64,000 nt of DNA from an uncultured Treponema sp. (GTDB lineage: Bacteria > Spirochaetota > Spirochaetia > Treponematales > Treponemataceae), in contig CAMVCB010000002.1 in assembly GCA_947165895.1 (NCBI GenBank), forward strand, positions 224,155-288,154, written 5' to 3'. The notes under the pieces are model-generated. The model had not been told where the DNA came from. It saw only the letters and a list, made by a program, of their open reading frames with translations, and ran no database searches. The translations under genes and the position numbers were made by a program. Of the stretch, positions 48,241 through 57,154 are shown piece after piece; the stretch's first letter is position 1, and every line of letters begins with the position of its first letter.

Positions 48241-48322
48241 CTTCCCACAACTTGCACGAAGTGCATGTTAAACGAAGGTTACGTGCCTCTGGAAGTTGGT
48301 GTTAAGATTACGACCTTCGTTA
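48241..48322. repeat. Type II hairpin element
   Basis: Hairpin AACTTGCAC-GAA-GTGCATGTT (48249-48269, one mismatch), then stem AACGAAGGT (48271-48279) with ACCTTCGTT (48313-48321). The enclosed core contains AAGTTGGTGT, also found in the element at 26740-26770. The right arm overlaps the stop codon of the minus-strand gene that ends at 48320. Confidence 0.7.
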
Positions 48323-49870
48323 GTCGCTTTGTGTCAGATACTGCTGCATAAGCTGTACAAAAAGATAAATCTTCTTATAAATGCCTACACTGAAGTCTTT
48401 CATAGGCTGTTCGATGTATTTTTCAAGTTCCTTCCAGTTCTGAACAAGAACAGGCTTTGAAAGGGAATAATCTTCAATCAGCTGTTTGATTGTTTTTCCT
48501 ATTGTTACAAGATTCTGTGATGAAGTAAGGATAAATCCCTTTGCTGCATCATTTGCATCAGAAATTACGCGGTTGATAATGCTGATGGCAGAGTTATCGT
48601 GTCCTGTTTTTGGAAGCAGAGTTTTTATCTTCATGCCCATTGCGCCTTCTTCTGCAAAGCTGTCATCAAAAGCGGTGATTGAATCAGAAACTGTAAGAAG
48701 CTCCTGATAAGCGTTGGACATTGGTGCTGAAAGTGAAGAATCCCACTGGCCGCGGATAACTACAACGTCGTAGAATTCCCGGATGTCACGCTTGAGGTAT
48801 TCTACAAGGAAAGATTTAAGATAGTTCAAAGGCTCCGCATAAAGAATCTGATCCAGGTTCTTTTTTACCATCTGCTCATTGAATGAAGGAACGTAATGGC
48901 TCAAAGACTGAGGTGATGCGGTTCCAAAAATCTGAAGACAAATGTTATTTGCCTTAGATTCTTTTTGCTGTTCGCTGATTTTATTTACAAGAGAAATGGT
49001 TTCTGATGTAAGGCTGTCTACATAAGGATCAAGCAGGGATTCAACGCTTGTCTGATATTCAGAAACATATGACGGATCCTGAGAAATCATCTGAATCATC
49101 ATGTCGAAGGTTCTTGTTGCCTGAATTGAACGTATTCTTGCAATGATTTTTTTCCAGTTGCCCTGAGATACAAGCTCCTTTCCTGTTGTCTGCTGGAAGA
49201 ATTCGAATAAATCTGACCAGACAATTGTTTCATCGGTGATAGGGAAGGCAACGTCAATAAAGTCCTTGATGTTATCTACTATATAATCACCGGTGATTTT
49301 ATCAAAATTAGGGCTTCCCTCAAAAGAGAACTCTTTTAAGCTGCCGTTGAATTTTCTTAAAAGCACATAATAATCGTAGCTGCAGAAGTCACGGAAAAGG
49401 CAGAAGGCCTTGTAAAGATTTTCTATCTTGTTTGCGCGTTCTCCTTCAAATTCTCCCTTAAAAGTAAGAAGCTCCTGTTCAATCTGAGCCTTAAGCTTTG
49501 CAATAGGAATCTGCTTTGACATCTCCATGATTTTGCCTTCATCGAAATGCTCAAGTAAAGCAGCCTGATTTTCTGAAAGAGAATAGGTGATGAGTCTCTG
49601 CTTATTCTGATTCGGGTTAGGTGAATTTCTGAAGAAAACCTGCCCCTGAGAAGTGGCCTTGTAAAAATCATACATCATCTTTGCAAAGGCAGATGTTACT
49701 TCGAGAGTATTAGGCTTATAGAACATGTGGAATTTTGTCTTTGCAAAGGCTTTCGCAATATTCTTAAGTTTACGTTTTTTATCAGCTTCTGGATTTGAAG
49801 ACTTAAAAAGTGAAGCGAGGAGGTTCTGGAAAAATCCACCGGAACTATTGTTTTTACTAGATGAACTCAT
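48320..49870 (-). CDS. Conserved protein of unknown function
   Basis: A 516-residue soluble, largely helical protein without signal peptide or membrane helix. It starts with a Ser/Asn-rich segment (SSSSKNNSSGGFFQNLLASLF), then KLKNIAKAFAKTKFHMFYKPNTLEVTSAFAKMMYDFYKAT. It resembles spirochaete-restricted proteins grouped as DUF5312, recalled and not searched. The open frame reaches 49930, but a TTGAAA-17-TATTAT promoter ends seven bases before the ATG at 49870, which fixes the start and predicts a leaderless mRNA. It lies between two envelope-protein genes on the opposite strand. Confidence 0.65.
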   Translation of the reverse strand: MSSSSKNNSSGGFFQNLLASLFKSSNPEADKKRKLKNIAKAFAKTKFHMFYKPNTLEVTSAFAKMMYDFYKATSQGQVFFRNSPNPNQNKQRLITYSLSENQAALLEHFDEGKIMEMSKQIPIAKLKAQIEQELLTFKGEFEGERANKIENLYKAFCLFRDFCSYDYYVLLRKFNGSLKEFSFEGSPNFDKITGDYIVDNIKDFIDVAFPITDETIVWSDLFEFFQQTTGKELVSQGNWKKIIARIRSIQATRTFDMMIQMISQDPSYVSEYQTSVESLLDPYVDSLTSETISLVNKISEQQKESKANNICLQIFGTASPQSLSHYVPSFNEQMVKKNLDQILYAEPLNYLKSFLVEYLKRDIREFYDVVVIRGQWDSSLSAPMSNAYQELLTVSDSITAFDDSFAEEGAMGMKIKTLLPKTGHDNSAISIINRVISDANDAAKGFILTSSQNLVTIGKTIKQLIEDYSLSKPVLVQNWKELEKYIEQPMKDFSVGIYKKIYLFVQLMQQYLTQSD

Positions 49871-49877
49871 ATCTATA

Positions 49878-49906
49878 ATAATAAGAGAAAAAAATTGATA
49901 TTTCAA
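49878..49906 (-). promoter_or_regulatory. Promoter of the gene at 48320-49870 (leaderless)
   Basis: On the minus strand TTGAAA (49906-49901), a 17-base spacer, TATTAT (49883-49878), then seven bases to the ATG at 49870. This is the best sigma-70-like promoter in the window. Confidence 0.7.
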
Positions 49907-50003
49907 GATTGATTTGTTACAGCTTTTCACACTTTACGGTCTTATGAAAATTGATGTATAATTATTACAAATATTTATGCATTTAAAATGGGAGAAAAAT
50001 GTA

Positions 50004-51056
50004 ATGAAAAAACTTGGTATTGCAATTGCTGCATTTGCCCTGATTCTTTCTTCGGCAAGTGCTTACAATCCTCCAGAGCTGGCGGAAGGTCTCTATTCTT
50101 TTTCAAGTACAAGAAATCTTTCCGGCCAGAATTCTGTAGCCGGAGGTGGTACTTTAGGCTGCAGTCCTGATTCAATTGTTGTAAATCCGGCTCTTATTGC
50201 GCAGGCTCAGCGCGTTGCCCTTAATGTCGGTTATACAGCTCTTATTTCTTATGATCCTGACAGTGATTACGGTAATGCTTTCCAGGCGGGAATCCTTATG
50301 CCGTTTAAAATGTTTAATTTTTCAGGAATTGCAAACGGAGTATTTACTCCATATTTGAAGGACAGCGTAAACTTTAAAGCTGGTCTTGCAAAGGAAATCA
50401 CTCCAAAACTTTCTGTTGGTGCAAATGCTGATTTCGGTTTTGCCTGGGGTGCAGGTTCTGACCTAGCAATTGGTGCAGGTCTTGGCTTTGTCTATGATTT
50501 TGGCCCTCTTGCCTTTATGAAGGACTTCAGTTTTGGTGCTTCTTTGATTAACCTTGGTAAGTATTATAAGAATGATGTTTCTGGAACAAAGGTTCTTGAC
50601 AGCGTTACTGCATGGCCTTCACTTGCAACTCTTAAAGCAGGTGCTTCGGCAACCTTTATCAAAAATGATACATTTGATTTCGGTGCTTCACTTGATGTAA
50701 CAGTACCTTCCTTCCAGAATGCAATTTTTGACATTGTTCCAAAATTTTCTGTAAAAGAAATGCTTTACTTTACACTTCCTGTTTCAATCAACTGCTTTGA
50801 AATGGCTGAAGCACACAACAAGGGCTTGTCTTTTGGAATTGGTGCTTTCTTCAAATTTACATTCAACGTAAAGAACAATCAGTATCTTGAAAGAAACGGC
50901 TGGAGTGAAAGTGAAATGGTTGCTTCTGCTGCTTATAAAAATCTTGACGCATCTGTTCATGCTCTTTCTGCAAATCTTGACGTAAATCTTGGTATGAAGG
51001 ATAAGACACCTCCAGTTATTAAGGTTTGGCCGGATGATGAAGAGGACGACGAGTAG
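50004..51056 (+). CDS. Outer-membrane beta-barrel protein
   Basis: A 350-residue protein with a signal peptide (KKLGIAIAAFALILSSASA) and alternating strands rich in Gly, Phe and Tyr (LDVNLGMKD at the C-terminus, FGASLINLGKYY, LAIGAGLGFVYDFG). SPDSIVVNPALIAQAQRVALNVGY resembles FadL-type/UPF0164 proteins of treponemes, in which an N-P-A motif near the N-terminus is common. It ends in an acidic tail (DDEEDDE). GGAG lies nine bases before the ATG at 50004. The OmpA-type gene starts nine bases after the stop, so the pair is probably a functional unit in the outer membrane. Confidence 0.75.
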   Translation: MKKLGIAIAAFALILSSASAYNPPELAEGLYSFSSTRNLSGQNSVAGGGTLGCSPDSIVVNPALIAQAQRVALNVGYTALISYDPDSDYGNAFQAGILMPFKMFNFSGIANGVFTPYLKDSVNFKAGLAKEITPKLSVGANADFGFAWGAGSDLAIGAGLGFVYDFGPLAFMKDFSFGASLINLGKYYKNDVSGTKVLDSVTAWPSLATLKAGASATFIKNDTFDFGASLDVTVPSFQNAIFDIVPKFSVKEMLYFTLPVSINCFEMAEAHNKGLSFGIGAFFKFTFNVKNNQYLERNGWSESEMVASAAYKNLDASVHALSANLDVNLGMKDKTPPVIKVWPDDEEDDE

Positions 51057-51065
51057 GAGGATAGC

Positions 51066-54000
51066 ATGGTAAAAATGAAATCTGTAAAAATTGCTGTATT
51101 AGCTCTTATGATTCCTGTTTTTGCTTTTGCAAAAACACGATATATTTCACCGAATAACGACGGTGTTCAGGATGCTCTCGAAATTCCGCTTCGTATTTCT
51201 GATAAGCGTTATATTCAGGGCTGGAGCCTTGTTATCATGGACGAAAATAAGAATGTAGTCCGCACAATCGAAAACAAGGTTTCACTTCCAGAAAAGCTTG
51301 GATTTAAAACCTTCTTCAAGCAGCTTATTACTCCAAAACACGGAGTTGAAATTCCGGCTTCTATTACATGGAACGGAACAATGGATAATGGTGAAAATGC
51401 TCCTGATGGAACTTATTACTATTATATTACTGCTGTTGATGATAACGGAAATAAAGGTCAGACAAAAGATTTTAAAGTAGTAATTGATACTGTGCCTCCT
51501 GAGGTAGAAATTGCCCAGACCGCAGACAAAATCTTTGGCGAAGGTGCAAAATCTTCATTCAAGGTTCGCCAGTCTGGTTCAAAAGAAGATTTGTGGATCG
51601 GAACATTCCTTTCTGCTGACGGAAAAACTGTCCGCACTTATGAATGGAAAAACTCTGAGCCTCTTGAATTCAGCTGGAAGGGAACTGACGACCTTGATTC
51701 TCAGCTTCCTGACGGTGTTTATTCTTATGACATTACTGCTACCGACCGCGCCGGAAACAAGGCTCCAAAAACAGGTATTTCAAACATCATTTATTCAGCT
51801 GAAAAACCTGCTACAAACATTTATCTTGCATCTTCACGCTATTTTTCACCACAGACTAACAGCGCCTATAAAGATGTAAACTTCAACATTACAATCCCTG
51901 TTCCTGAAGAAAAATCAGGTAACAAGCTTGTTGAATGGTCTTTGACAATTGAAGATAAACGCGGAAAGGCTGTTCGTGTCTACAATCAGGCAAATATGGG
52001 TCCTCTTCCTCCGTCAGAAATTATTTTTGACGGAACAAAAGACGGCTCTGTAAAGCTTCCTGACGGTGAATATCGTGCCGCAATTACTGCAAAATATCTG
52101 AACGGTTATGTTCCTTCAACAATCTATTCTCCTTATGTAGTTCTTGATACAGAAAAACCAGCCGCAAGAATCAAACCTTCTGAAAAGACTTTTGGTGCCG
52201 GTTCAAAAGATTCTGTAACATTTGCCGTAACAATTGCTCCTGCCGCTGAATACTCAGCTCCTGTTCAGAACTGGAAGGCAGAAATCAAGAATAAAGCTTC
52301 TGGCGAAGTTGTCCGCGCTTATGATTTTGGTGCTTATCCTCCTGAATCTGTTATCTGGAACGGTATTAATGATAACGGTCAGATTGCAGACAAGGGCGAA
52401 TACTTCATGGTTATGAATGCCGTTGACCTTGCCGGAAACGAAGCTGAATTAAATCCTTCGGAATCTGTAACTTTCGATACAACAGAAGCTCAGCTGCTTC
52501 TTGCAATGTCTGATACAGCCTTCTCTCCAAAACCGGACGGAAACAGCAAAAAGAAGACAATTACCTTCAGTCCTCTTACTCAGGCAAAAGAAATCAAATC
52601 TTATACATTTACTGTAAAAGATAAGGGCGGAAATTCTGTTTACACTGTATCCGGTGAAAACTCACTTCCTGCAAAAATTGTCTGGGACGGAAAATCAGAT
52701 TCTAAAGAGCTTTGTCCTGACGGATCTTACTTTGCCCAGCTTTCTCTTGAAGCTACAAACGGGTCACAGGCCACAGCTTCAACACAGAACTTTGAAATTG
52801 ATACAGTTGCACCATATCTTTCTGCTGAAACTCCATATAAGTTCTTCTCTCCTGACGGAGACAGCAGCAAGGATACAATGCCTGTTACAATCAAAGAATG
52901 TTCTCCGGAAAAACTCTGGACTGCACAGGTTCGCAATGCTAAGAACGAAGTTGTAAAAACTTATACATGGAACGGAACAACTTCTTCTATTACATGGGAT
53001 GGTTCAGATCAGAGCGGAAATACGGCAGCTGACGGCATTTATTCTATTGTATTCACATCAACTGATGATGCCGGAAATACATTCACATCAACTATTGCTG
53101 GTCTTACCCTCGATAGCCGTGAAACTAAAGCTTACCTGACAGCTGATCTTGAAGGTATTTCTCCAAACGGAGATTCTAAATTTGATACACAGAAGTTTGA
53201 AATCACACTTACAGTTGCGGATGGAATTAAGAGCTGGATTTTCAATGTAAGAAAAGAAGACGGTTCAAGTGTTTTTGCTCTTTCTGAAAAAGACAGCGCA
53301 AATCTTCCTGCCGTAATCAACTGGAATGGTGCTGATACTGCCGGAAATGCCTGCGAAGGAACCTTTACAGGAACTCTTGATATTGTTTACGAAAAGGGTA
53401 ACGTTGTAAATGCAGTTTCTTCTCCATTTGTATGTACCGCAACACCTCCTCAGCTTAAGGTTCAGACAGCGCCTGAATACTTCAGCCCTGATAACGATGG
53501 TACAGACGATGATCTCTTTATCAAGCTTTCATGTGCAACAAAGGCTCAGGTTAAGAACTGGAGCTTTACAATCAAAGATCCTAAAGGTAAGGATTTCTGG
53601 GTTCAGAACGGTAAAAATGCAATTACAGAACGCCTTATCTGGGACGGCTTGAGTAACGTTCAGAAAGATTCAGCAGGACGTGCAGAACGCGTTCAGTCTG
53701 CTATGGATTATCCTTATGAATTTACAGTAACTGATAATCTTGGTATGACAAATACTGTAAAAGGTCAGATTTCTGTAGATGTTCTTGTAATCCGTGACGG
53801 CAACGTTCTTAAGATGGCAGTTCCTTCTATTATCTTTGAAAGTGACGCAGCAAACTTCCAGTCTGCAAATGCAAAACTCAGCAAGGATAAGGTTGATAAC
53901 AACATCAAGATTTTGAACCGTATCGCAGAAATCCTCAAGAAATTCAAGGATTACAAGGTTACTGTAGTTGGTCACGCTAACAAGGTAACAGACAATCCTG

Positions 54001-54218
54001 AAGAAGAGACTGTTGATAATATGAGCCAGTGGGGCCGTGCTTCTCAGCCGCTTTCTAAGGAACGTGCAGATGCTATCCGTGCATACCTGATTAAGAAGGG
54101 CGTAAGCGGATCTAACGTTTCTACAGAGGGTATGGGTGGTACAAAACCTGTCGTTAATCCAAAAGATAAGGATAACAACTGGAAGAACAGACGTGTAGAA
54201 TTTATTTTGGTTAAGTAG
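51066..54218 (+). CDS. FlgD-Ig-repeat protein with a C-terminal OmpA domain
   Basis: A 1050-residue exported protein. The signal peptide ends near FAFA, followed by about six FlgD-like Ig modules. Each opens with an S-P-x-x-D-G/S-type motif (SPNNDGVQD, SPKPDGNS, SPDGDSSKD, SPNGDSKFD, SPDNDGTDDD) and closes with a W-x-G-x-D/N turn and DGxY strands. Residues about 930-1050 are an OmpA/Pal peptidoglycan-binding domain (VTVVGHANKV, LSKERADAIRAYLIKKGV, NRRVEFILVK). The layout fits a periplasmic scaffold between peptidoglycan and the barrel protein encoded just upstream. AGGAGG sits five bases before the ATG. Confidence 0.85.
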   Translation: MVKMKSVKIAVLALMIPVFAFAKTRYISPNNDGVQDALEIPLRISDKRYIQGWSLVIMDENKNVVRTIENKVSLPEKLGFKTFFKQLITPKHGVEIPASITWNGTMDNGENAPDGTYYYYITAVDDNGNKGQTKDFKVVIDTVPPEVEIAQTADKIFGEGAKSSFKVRQSGSKEDLWIGTFLSADGKTVRTYEWKNSEPLEFSWKGTDDLDSQLPDGVYSYDITATDRAGNKAPKTGISNIIYSAEKPATNIYLASSRYFSPQTNSAYKDVNFNITIPVPEEKSGNKLVEWSLTIEDKRGKAVRVYNQANMGPLPPSEIIFDGTKDGSVKLPDGEYRAAITAKYLNGYVPSTIYSPYVVLDTEKPAARIKPSEKTFGAGSKDSVTFAVTIAPAAEYSAPVQNWKAEIKNKASGEVVRAYDFGAYPPESVIWNGINDNGQIADKGEYFMVMNAVDLAGNEAELNPSESVTFDTTEAQLLLAMSDTAFSPKPDGNSKKKTITFSPLTQAKEIKSYTFTVKDKGGNSVYTVSGENSLPAKIVWDGKSDSKELCPDGSYFAQLSLEATNGSQATASTQNFEIDTVAPYLSAETPYKFFSPDGDSSKDTMPVTIKECSPEKLWTAQVRNAKNEVVKTYTWNGTTSSITWDGSDQSGNTAADGIYSIVFTSTDDAGNTFTSTIAGLTLDSRETKAYLTADLEGISPNGDSKFDTQKFEITLTVADGIKSWIFNVRKEDGSSVFALSEKDSANLPAVINWNGADTAGNACEGTFTGTLDIVYEKGNVVNAVSSPFVCTATPPQLKVQTAPEYFSPDNDGTDDDLFIKLSCATKAQVKNWSFTIKDPKGKDFWVQNGKNAITERLIWDGLSNVQKDSAGRAERVQSAMDYPYEFTVTDNLGMTNTVKGQISVDVLVIRDGNVLKMAVPSIIFESDAANFQSANAKLSKDKVDNNIKILNRIAEILKKFKDYKVTVVGHANKVTDNPEEETVDNMSQWGRASQPLSKERADAIRAYLIKKGVSGSNVSTEGMGGTKPVVNPKDKDNNWKNRRVEFILVK

Positions 54219-54226
54219 ACCTTATC

Positions 54227-54386
54227 AAAAAAAACTGGCGCGAGGGAGCAGAGTGTGGGGCAAAAACACTCTGATTGTTGCGACCGCGTGAGCGGTCAAT
54301 TCTATAGTTACTTTGCAACAATCAGCGTGTAGCGCATTATTGCGCGGTTTTGAACCACACTCTGTGACCGGAAGTCAGTTTTTTTT
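54227..54386. repeat. Multi-branched folded element ending in a T-run
   Basis: Outer stem AAAAAAAACTG (54227-54237) with CAGTTTTTTTT (54376-54386). Second stem CAGAGTGTGG (54249-54258) with CCACACTCTG (54355-54364). Third stem CTGATTGTTGC (54271-54281) with GCAACAATCAG (54315-54325), with a hairpin GACCGC/GCGGTC inside (54282-54297). A further hairpin GCGC/GCGC lies near 54332-54345. The outer stem and T-run can act as a terminator between the convergent genes. An alternative pairing uses ACACTCTG at 54266-54273. Confidence 0.7.
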
Positions 54387-54409
54387 AGGTAGACTGTACT
54401 TACAAAAAA

Positions 54410-54973
54410 TTAAAATACTACAGCGTCCATTCTTACATCGCCTTCATCGCAGGGAATGCTTTCTACAATCTGCTGTGGAAAGCATACTCCAGCAAGGTGA
54501 ACGCGATTTTTTTTGTCCTGAGGGATTTTTGAAAGCCAGATGTCGTAAAAGCCCTTTCCCCGGCCAAGACGGCAGCCTTCTTTTGTAAAGGCCCGGCCCG
54601 GGACAAGTATTAAAGTTCCGTCCGGTAAAGCGTCAGGTCTTATAAGATTTTTTTCTTCTGCTTCAGGCTCCATTATTTCAAAGCTGCCTTTTTTTACGCT
54701 AAGCTTTTTATCTGTCAGATAAAAGTCCATTTTGTTTGTGGCTGGAATAATTCTTGGCAGGGCAAGCTTTTTGTTCAGCTCAAATACTCTGGTAAAAAGA
54801 GGGCTTAGATCTACCTCGTCATTAAGGGCCATGTAGGCCAGAATCAGGGGCGCTTTTATAAAACAATCACTTTTTTCAAGTTTTCTGCAAATCTTTTCAG
54901 ATAATTCTTCTATTATAAAACTGTCTGCTGGAATAATTGATTTTATATATTTTCTGATTTCCGCCTTTGTCAT
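54410..54973 (-). CDS. 5-formyltetrahydrofolate cyclo-ligase
   Basis: A 187-residue enzyme converting 5-formyl-THF to 5,10-methenyl-THF with ATP. The C-terminal signature LVPGRAFTKEGCRLGRGKGFYD is clear, and ALPRIIP and the N-terminal KAEIRKYIKS region fit. It follows folP with a four-base gap, so the two folate genes form a small operon. Confidence 0.93.
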   Translation of the reverse strand: MTKAEIRKYIKSIIPADSFIIEELSEKICRKLEKSDCFIKAPLILAYMALNDEVDLSPLFTRVFELNKKLALPRIIPATNKMDFYLTDKKLSVKKGSFEIMEPEAEEKNLIRPDALPDGTLILVPGRAFTKEGCRLGRGKGFYDIWLSKIPQDKKNRVHLAGVCFPQQIVESIPCDEGDVRMDAVVF

Positions 54974-54977
54974 AATT

Positions 54978-55799
54978 TTATGCCCCGTTAAATGCCTTGA
55001 GAACCTTTAAACTGTCTACCGCTTCCTTTACGTCATGGACTCGTATCAGGCTGGCACCGGCGAGAACTGAAAGAAGGTCTGCGCTTACACTTCCGCAGAG
55101 TCTGTCAGCTGTTTCGCGGCCGGTTACTGCGCCAATGCAGGATTTTCTGGAAAGGGCCATCAAAACCTTGTAGCGGCCCTGGCAAAGCTTTCCGCAATTT
55201 TTCATTAGTAAAAAATTGTCCTCAACTGACTTTCCAAAGCCAATGCCCGGGTCAAGAATGATTTTTTCTGATTCAATGCCTTTTTCTTCTGCCAGCCTTG
55301 CCCGCTCAGAAAGGTATTTATCTACTTCCTCGAAACAATTATTGTAGTCGGTGTTTTTCTGCATGGATGAAGGAATACCTCTTTTGTGCATCAGAATTAC
55401 GGGAATTTTCGTTTGTGCGCAAAAATCAAAAAGGCGGGGATCATCCTCCATTGCAGAAATATCGTTTAATATATCAGCTCCTTCTTCAAAGGCCGCCTTC
55501 ATAACTTCATATTTTCTTGTATCAATGGAAAGAGGAATGTTACTTATCTTTCTGATTTCCTTTATTACCGGAATAAGACGGCGGATTTCTTCTTCTTCAC
55601 TGATGTAATCACTTCCCGGACGGGTAGATTCTGCTCCCAGGTCGATAATGTCGGCTCCTTCTTCAATAAGTCGTTTTGCAAGCTCAATTCCGCCCCTGCT
55701 TTTTTCATGGAAGGAATCTGGAGTTACATTCACGATGCCCATTACAAGGGCGTTAAGTTTTGTTGATATCATACGGCCTGAAAGTTTTAATTCTGTCAT
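54978..55799 (-). CDS. folP: Dihydropteroate synthase
   Basis: Condenses p-aminobenzoate with the pterin diphosphate in folate synthesis and is the sulfonamide target. The 273-residue barrel has VMGIVNVTPDSF, GADIIDLGAESTRPGSDYI, the Asp of PLSIDTRK, NDISAM, ILDPGIGFGK, LMALSRKSCIG and a C-terminal IRVHDV. TTTAAT lies seven bases before the ATG, possibly another short-leader promoter. It is co-transcribed with the cyclo-ligase gene downstream. Confidence 0.95.
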   Translation of the reverse strand: MTELKLSGRMISTKLNALVMGIVNVTPDSFHEKSRGGIELAKRLIEEGADIIDLGAESTRPGSDYISEEEEIRRLIPVIKEIRKISNIPLSIDTRKYEVMKAAFEEGADILNDISAMEDDPRLFDFCAQTKIPVILMHKRGIPSSMQKNTDYNNCFEEVDKYLSERARLAEEKGIESEKIILDPGIGFGKSVEDNFLLMKNCGKLCQGRYKVLMALSRKSCIGAVTGRETADRLCGSVSADLLSVLAGASLIRVHDVKEAVDSLKVLKAFNGA

Positions 55800-55959
55800 A
55801 AGAGATATTAAAGCGTATTCTGTAAAATCTTGCTATAAAAATATTGCACAACAAAAAAATCTAGATTAGCAAGGCTTTTTAAACTTTAAAAAACAAAAAA
55901 AATGCGTAAGAAACTAATTTTGTCTAGAAAATTGATGAAAAATTCCTGCCGCAATCTTA

Positions 55960-56029
55960 TATACTGAACCTAGTAAGAAACAAAAATGTTTCAAATAAAA
56001 ATGGACACCGCTTAGGAGGCGGAAAGGAG
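55960..56029 (+). promoter_or_regulatory. Promoter and leader of the sugar ABC transporter operon
   Basis: TATACT at 55960-55965 is a possible -10 box, giving a leader of about 65 bases. The leader holds a GAAAC/GTTTC hairpin (55977-55992) and CCGC/GCGG (56008-56022), followed by a strong AAAGGAG at 56023-56029. No good -35 was found at normal spacing. The rest of the 236-base gap back to folP is AT-rich with no ORF seen. Confidence 0.4.
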
Positions 56030-56035
56030 TTTTTT

Positions 56036-57100
56036 ATGAAAAAAATTACAAAAGTTGTGCTTGCAGCATGTGCATTCGCTGCAGTGTCTTCTTCAGCTTT
56101 TGCTGCTAAAGCAAAGAAAGCTAAAACTGAAGTAGGTATCGTTCTTCCAACAAAAGATGAACCACGCTGGATTCAGGACGAAACATCATTCACAAACCTT
56201 CTTAAAAACAATGCTTCTGTAGAAGTTTTGTTCTCACAGGGAGATTCAAACAAAGAAAAACAGAACGTTGAAGCTCTTCTTACAAAGGGAATCAAAGTTC
56301 TTATTATTTGTCCACAGGACGGTGCTGCTGCCGCTGCTGCTGCTGAAGCTGCACGCAAAGATAAAGTAAAGGTTATTTCTTATGACCGTCTTATCACAGA
56401 TACTGCTGCTGTTGACTATTATGTAACATTCGACAGCTTCTCTGTAGGTGTTGCTCAGGGACAGTTCCTTATCGACAACCTCAAAGACAAATCAAAGAAA
56501 GGAAACCCATTGTATCTCTATGCAGGTGCTGCATCAGACAACAACGCTTTCATCTTCTTCGAAGGTGCATGGTCAGTTCTTCAGCCAAAAATTGCTGACG
56601 GAACATTCGAAATCAAAAACTCAGACAAAGCTAAGGCTGTTTCTTCAAAGAAAACTCTTACACGTGCTGAACTTTCTGACATCATCGGTCAGGTTACAAC
56701 TGACTGGAACTTCGATGTAGCTAAGAGAAAGGCTGCTGATAACCTGACAGTTGCTAAGGCTGCTGATAAGGGTGATGTTTCTATCCTCGCTCCAAATGAT
56801 GGTACTGCTCGTGCTATTGCTGACGAGTTCGCAAAAGACCCGGCTGTTAAATCATACGTAATCACAGGACAGGATGCTGAAAAAGCTTCTCTCCAGTACA
56901 TCCGCGATGGTAAACAGACAATGACAGTATGGAAGAACACTTCTGTATTGGCTAAGGCTGCAGTTGACCTGGCTACACAGCTCATCAACGGTAAAAAACC
57001 AGCTGCTTCAGCAAGCTATGATAACGGAAAAATCAAAGTTCCAGCTATCCAGGCTGATGTAACTGTTATCACAAAATCTAACGTTGATATCGTAAAATAA
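56036..57100 (+). CDS. Sugar ABC transporter substrate-binding protein (ChvE-like)
   Basis: A 354-residue periplasmic binding protein of the pentose/hexose (CUT2) class. It has a signal peptide ending in SSAFA without a lipobox. EVGIVLPTKDEPRWIQDE, ALLTKGIKVLIICPQDG, VISYDRLITDTAAVDYYVTFDS, ILAPNDGTARAI and YVITGQDAEKASLQYIRDGKQTMTVWKNT match the ChvE/XylF group, which binds several monosaccharides such as glucose, galactose, xylose and arabinose. It opens an operon with an ATPase and a permease of the matching GguA/GguB type. Confidence 0.9.
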   Translation: MKKITKVVLAACAFAAVSSSAFAAKAKKAKTEVGIVLPTKDEPRWIQDETSFTNLLKNNASVEVLFSQGDSNKEKQNVEALLTKGIKVLIICPQDGAAAAAAAEAARKDKVKVISYDRLITDTAAVDYYVTFDSFSVGVAQGQFLIDNLKDKSKKGNPLYLYAGAASDNNAFIFFEGAWSVLQPKIADGTFEIKNSDKAKAVSSKKTLTRAELSDIIGQVTTDWNFDVAKRKAADNLTVAKAADKGDVSILAPNDGTARAIADEFAKDPAVKSYVITGQDAEKASLQYIRDGKQTMTVWKNTSVLAKAAVDLATQLINGKKPAASASYDNGKIKVPAIQADVTVITKSNVDIVK

Positions 57101-57126
57101 CTTTTGTGGTAAAACTTAGTTAATCC

Positions 57127-57154
57127 GGCAGGCAGAGGGTAACTTCTGCCTGTC
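57127..57154 (+). terminator. Stem-loop after the binding-protein gene
   Basis: GGCAGGCAGA (57127-57136) pairs with TCTGCCTGTC (57145-57154) with one G-U, followed by TTTG. Such hairpins after binding-protein genes often give partial termination or protect the upstream mRNA, raising the ratio of binding protein to ATPase and permease. A second small hairpin TCGGG/CCCGA is at 57236-57249. Confidence 0.55.

Noticed and set aside
54227..54386. tRNA-like or T-box element
   Set aside because: Several stems radiate from a junction, but there are no tRNA T-loop (GTTC) or CCA signatures, no T-box sequence, and no synthetase gene downstream.
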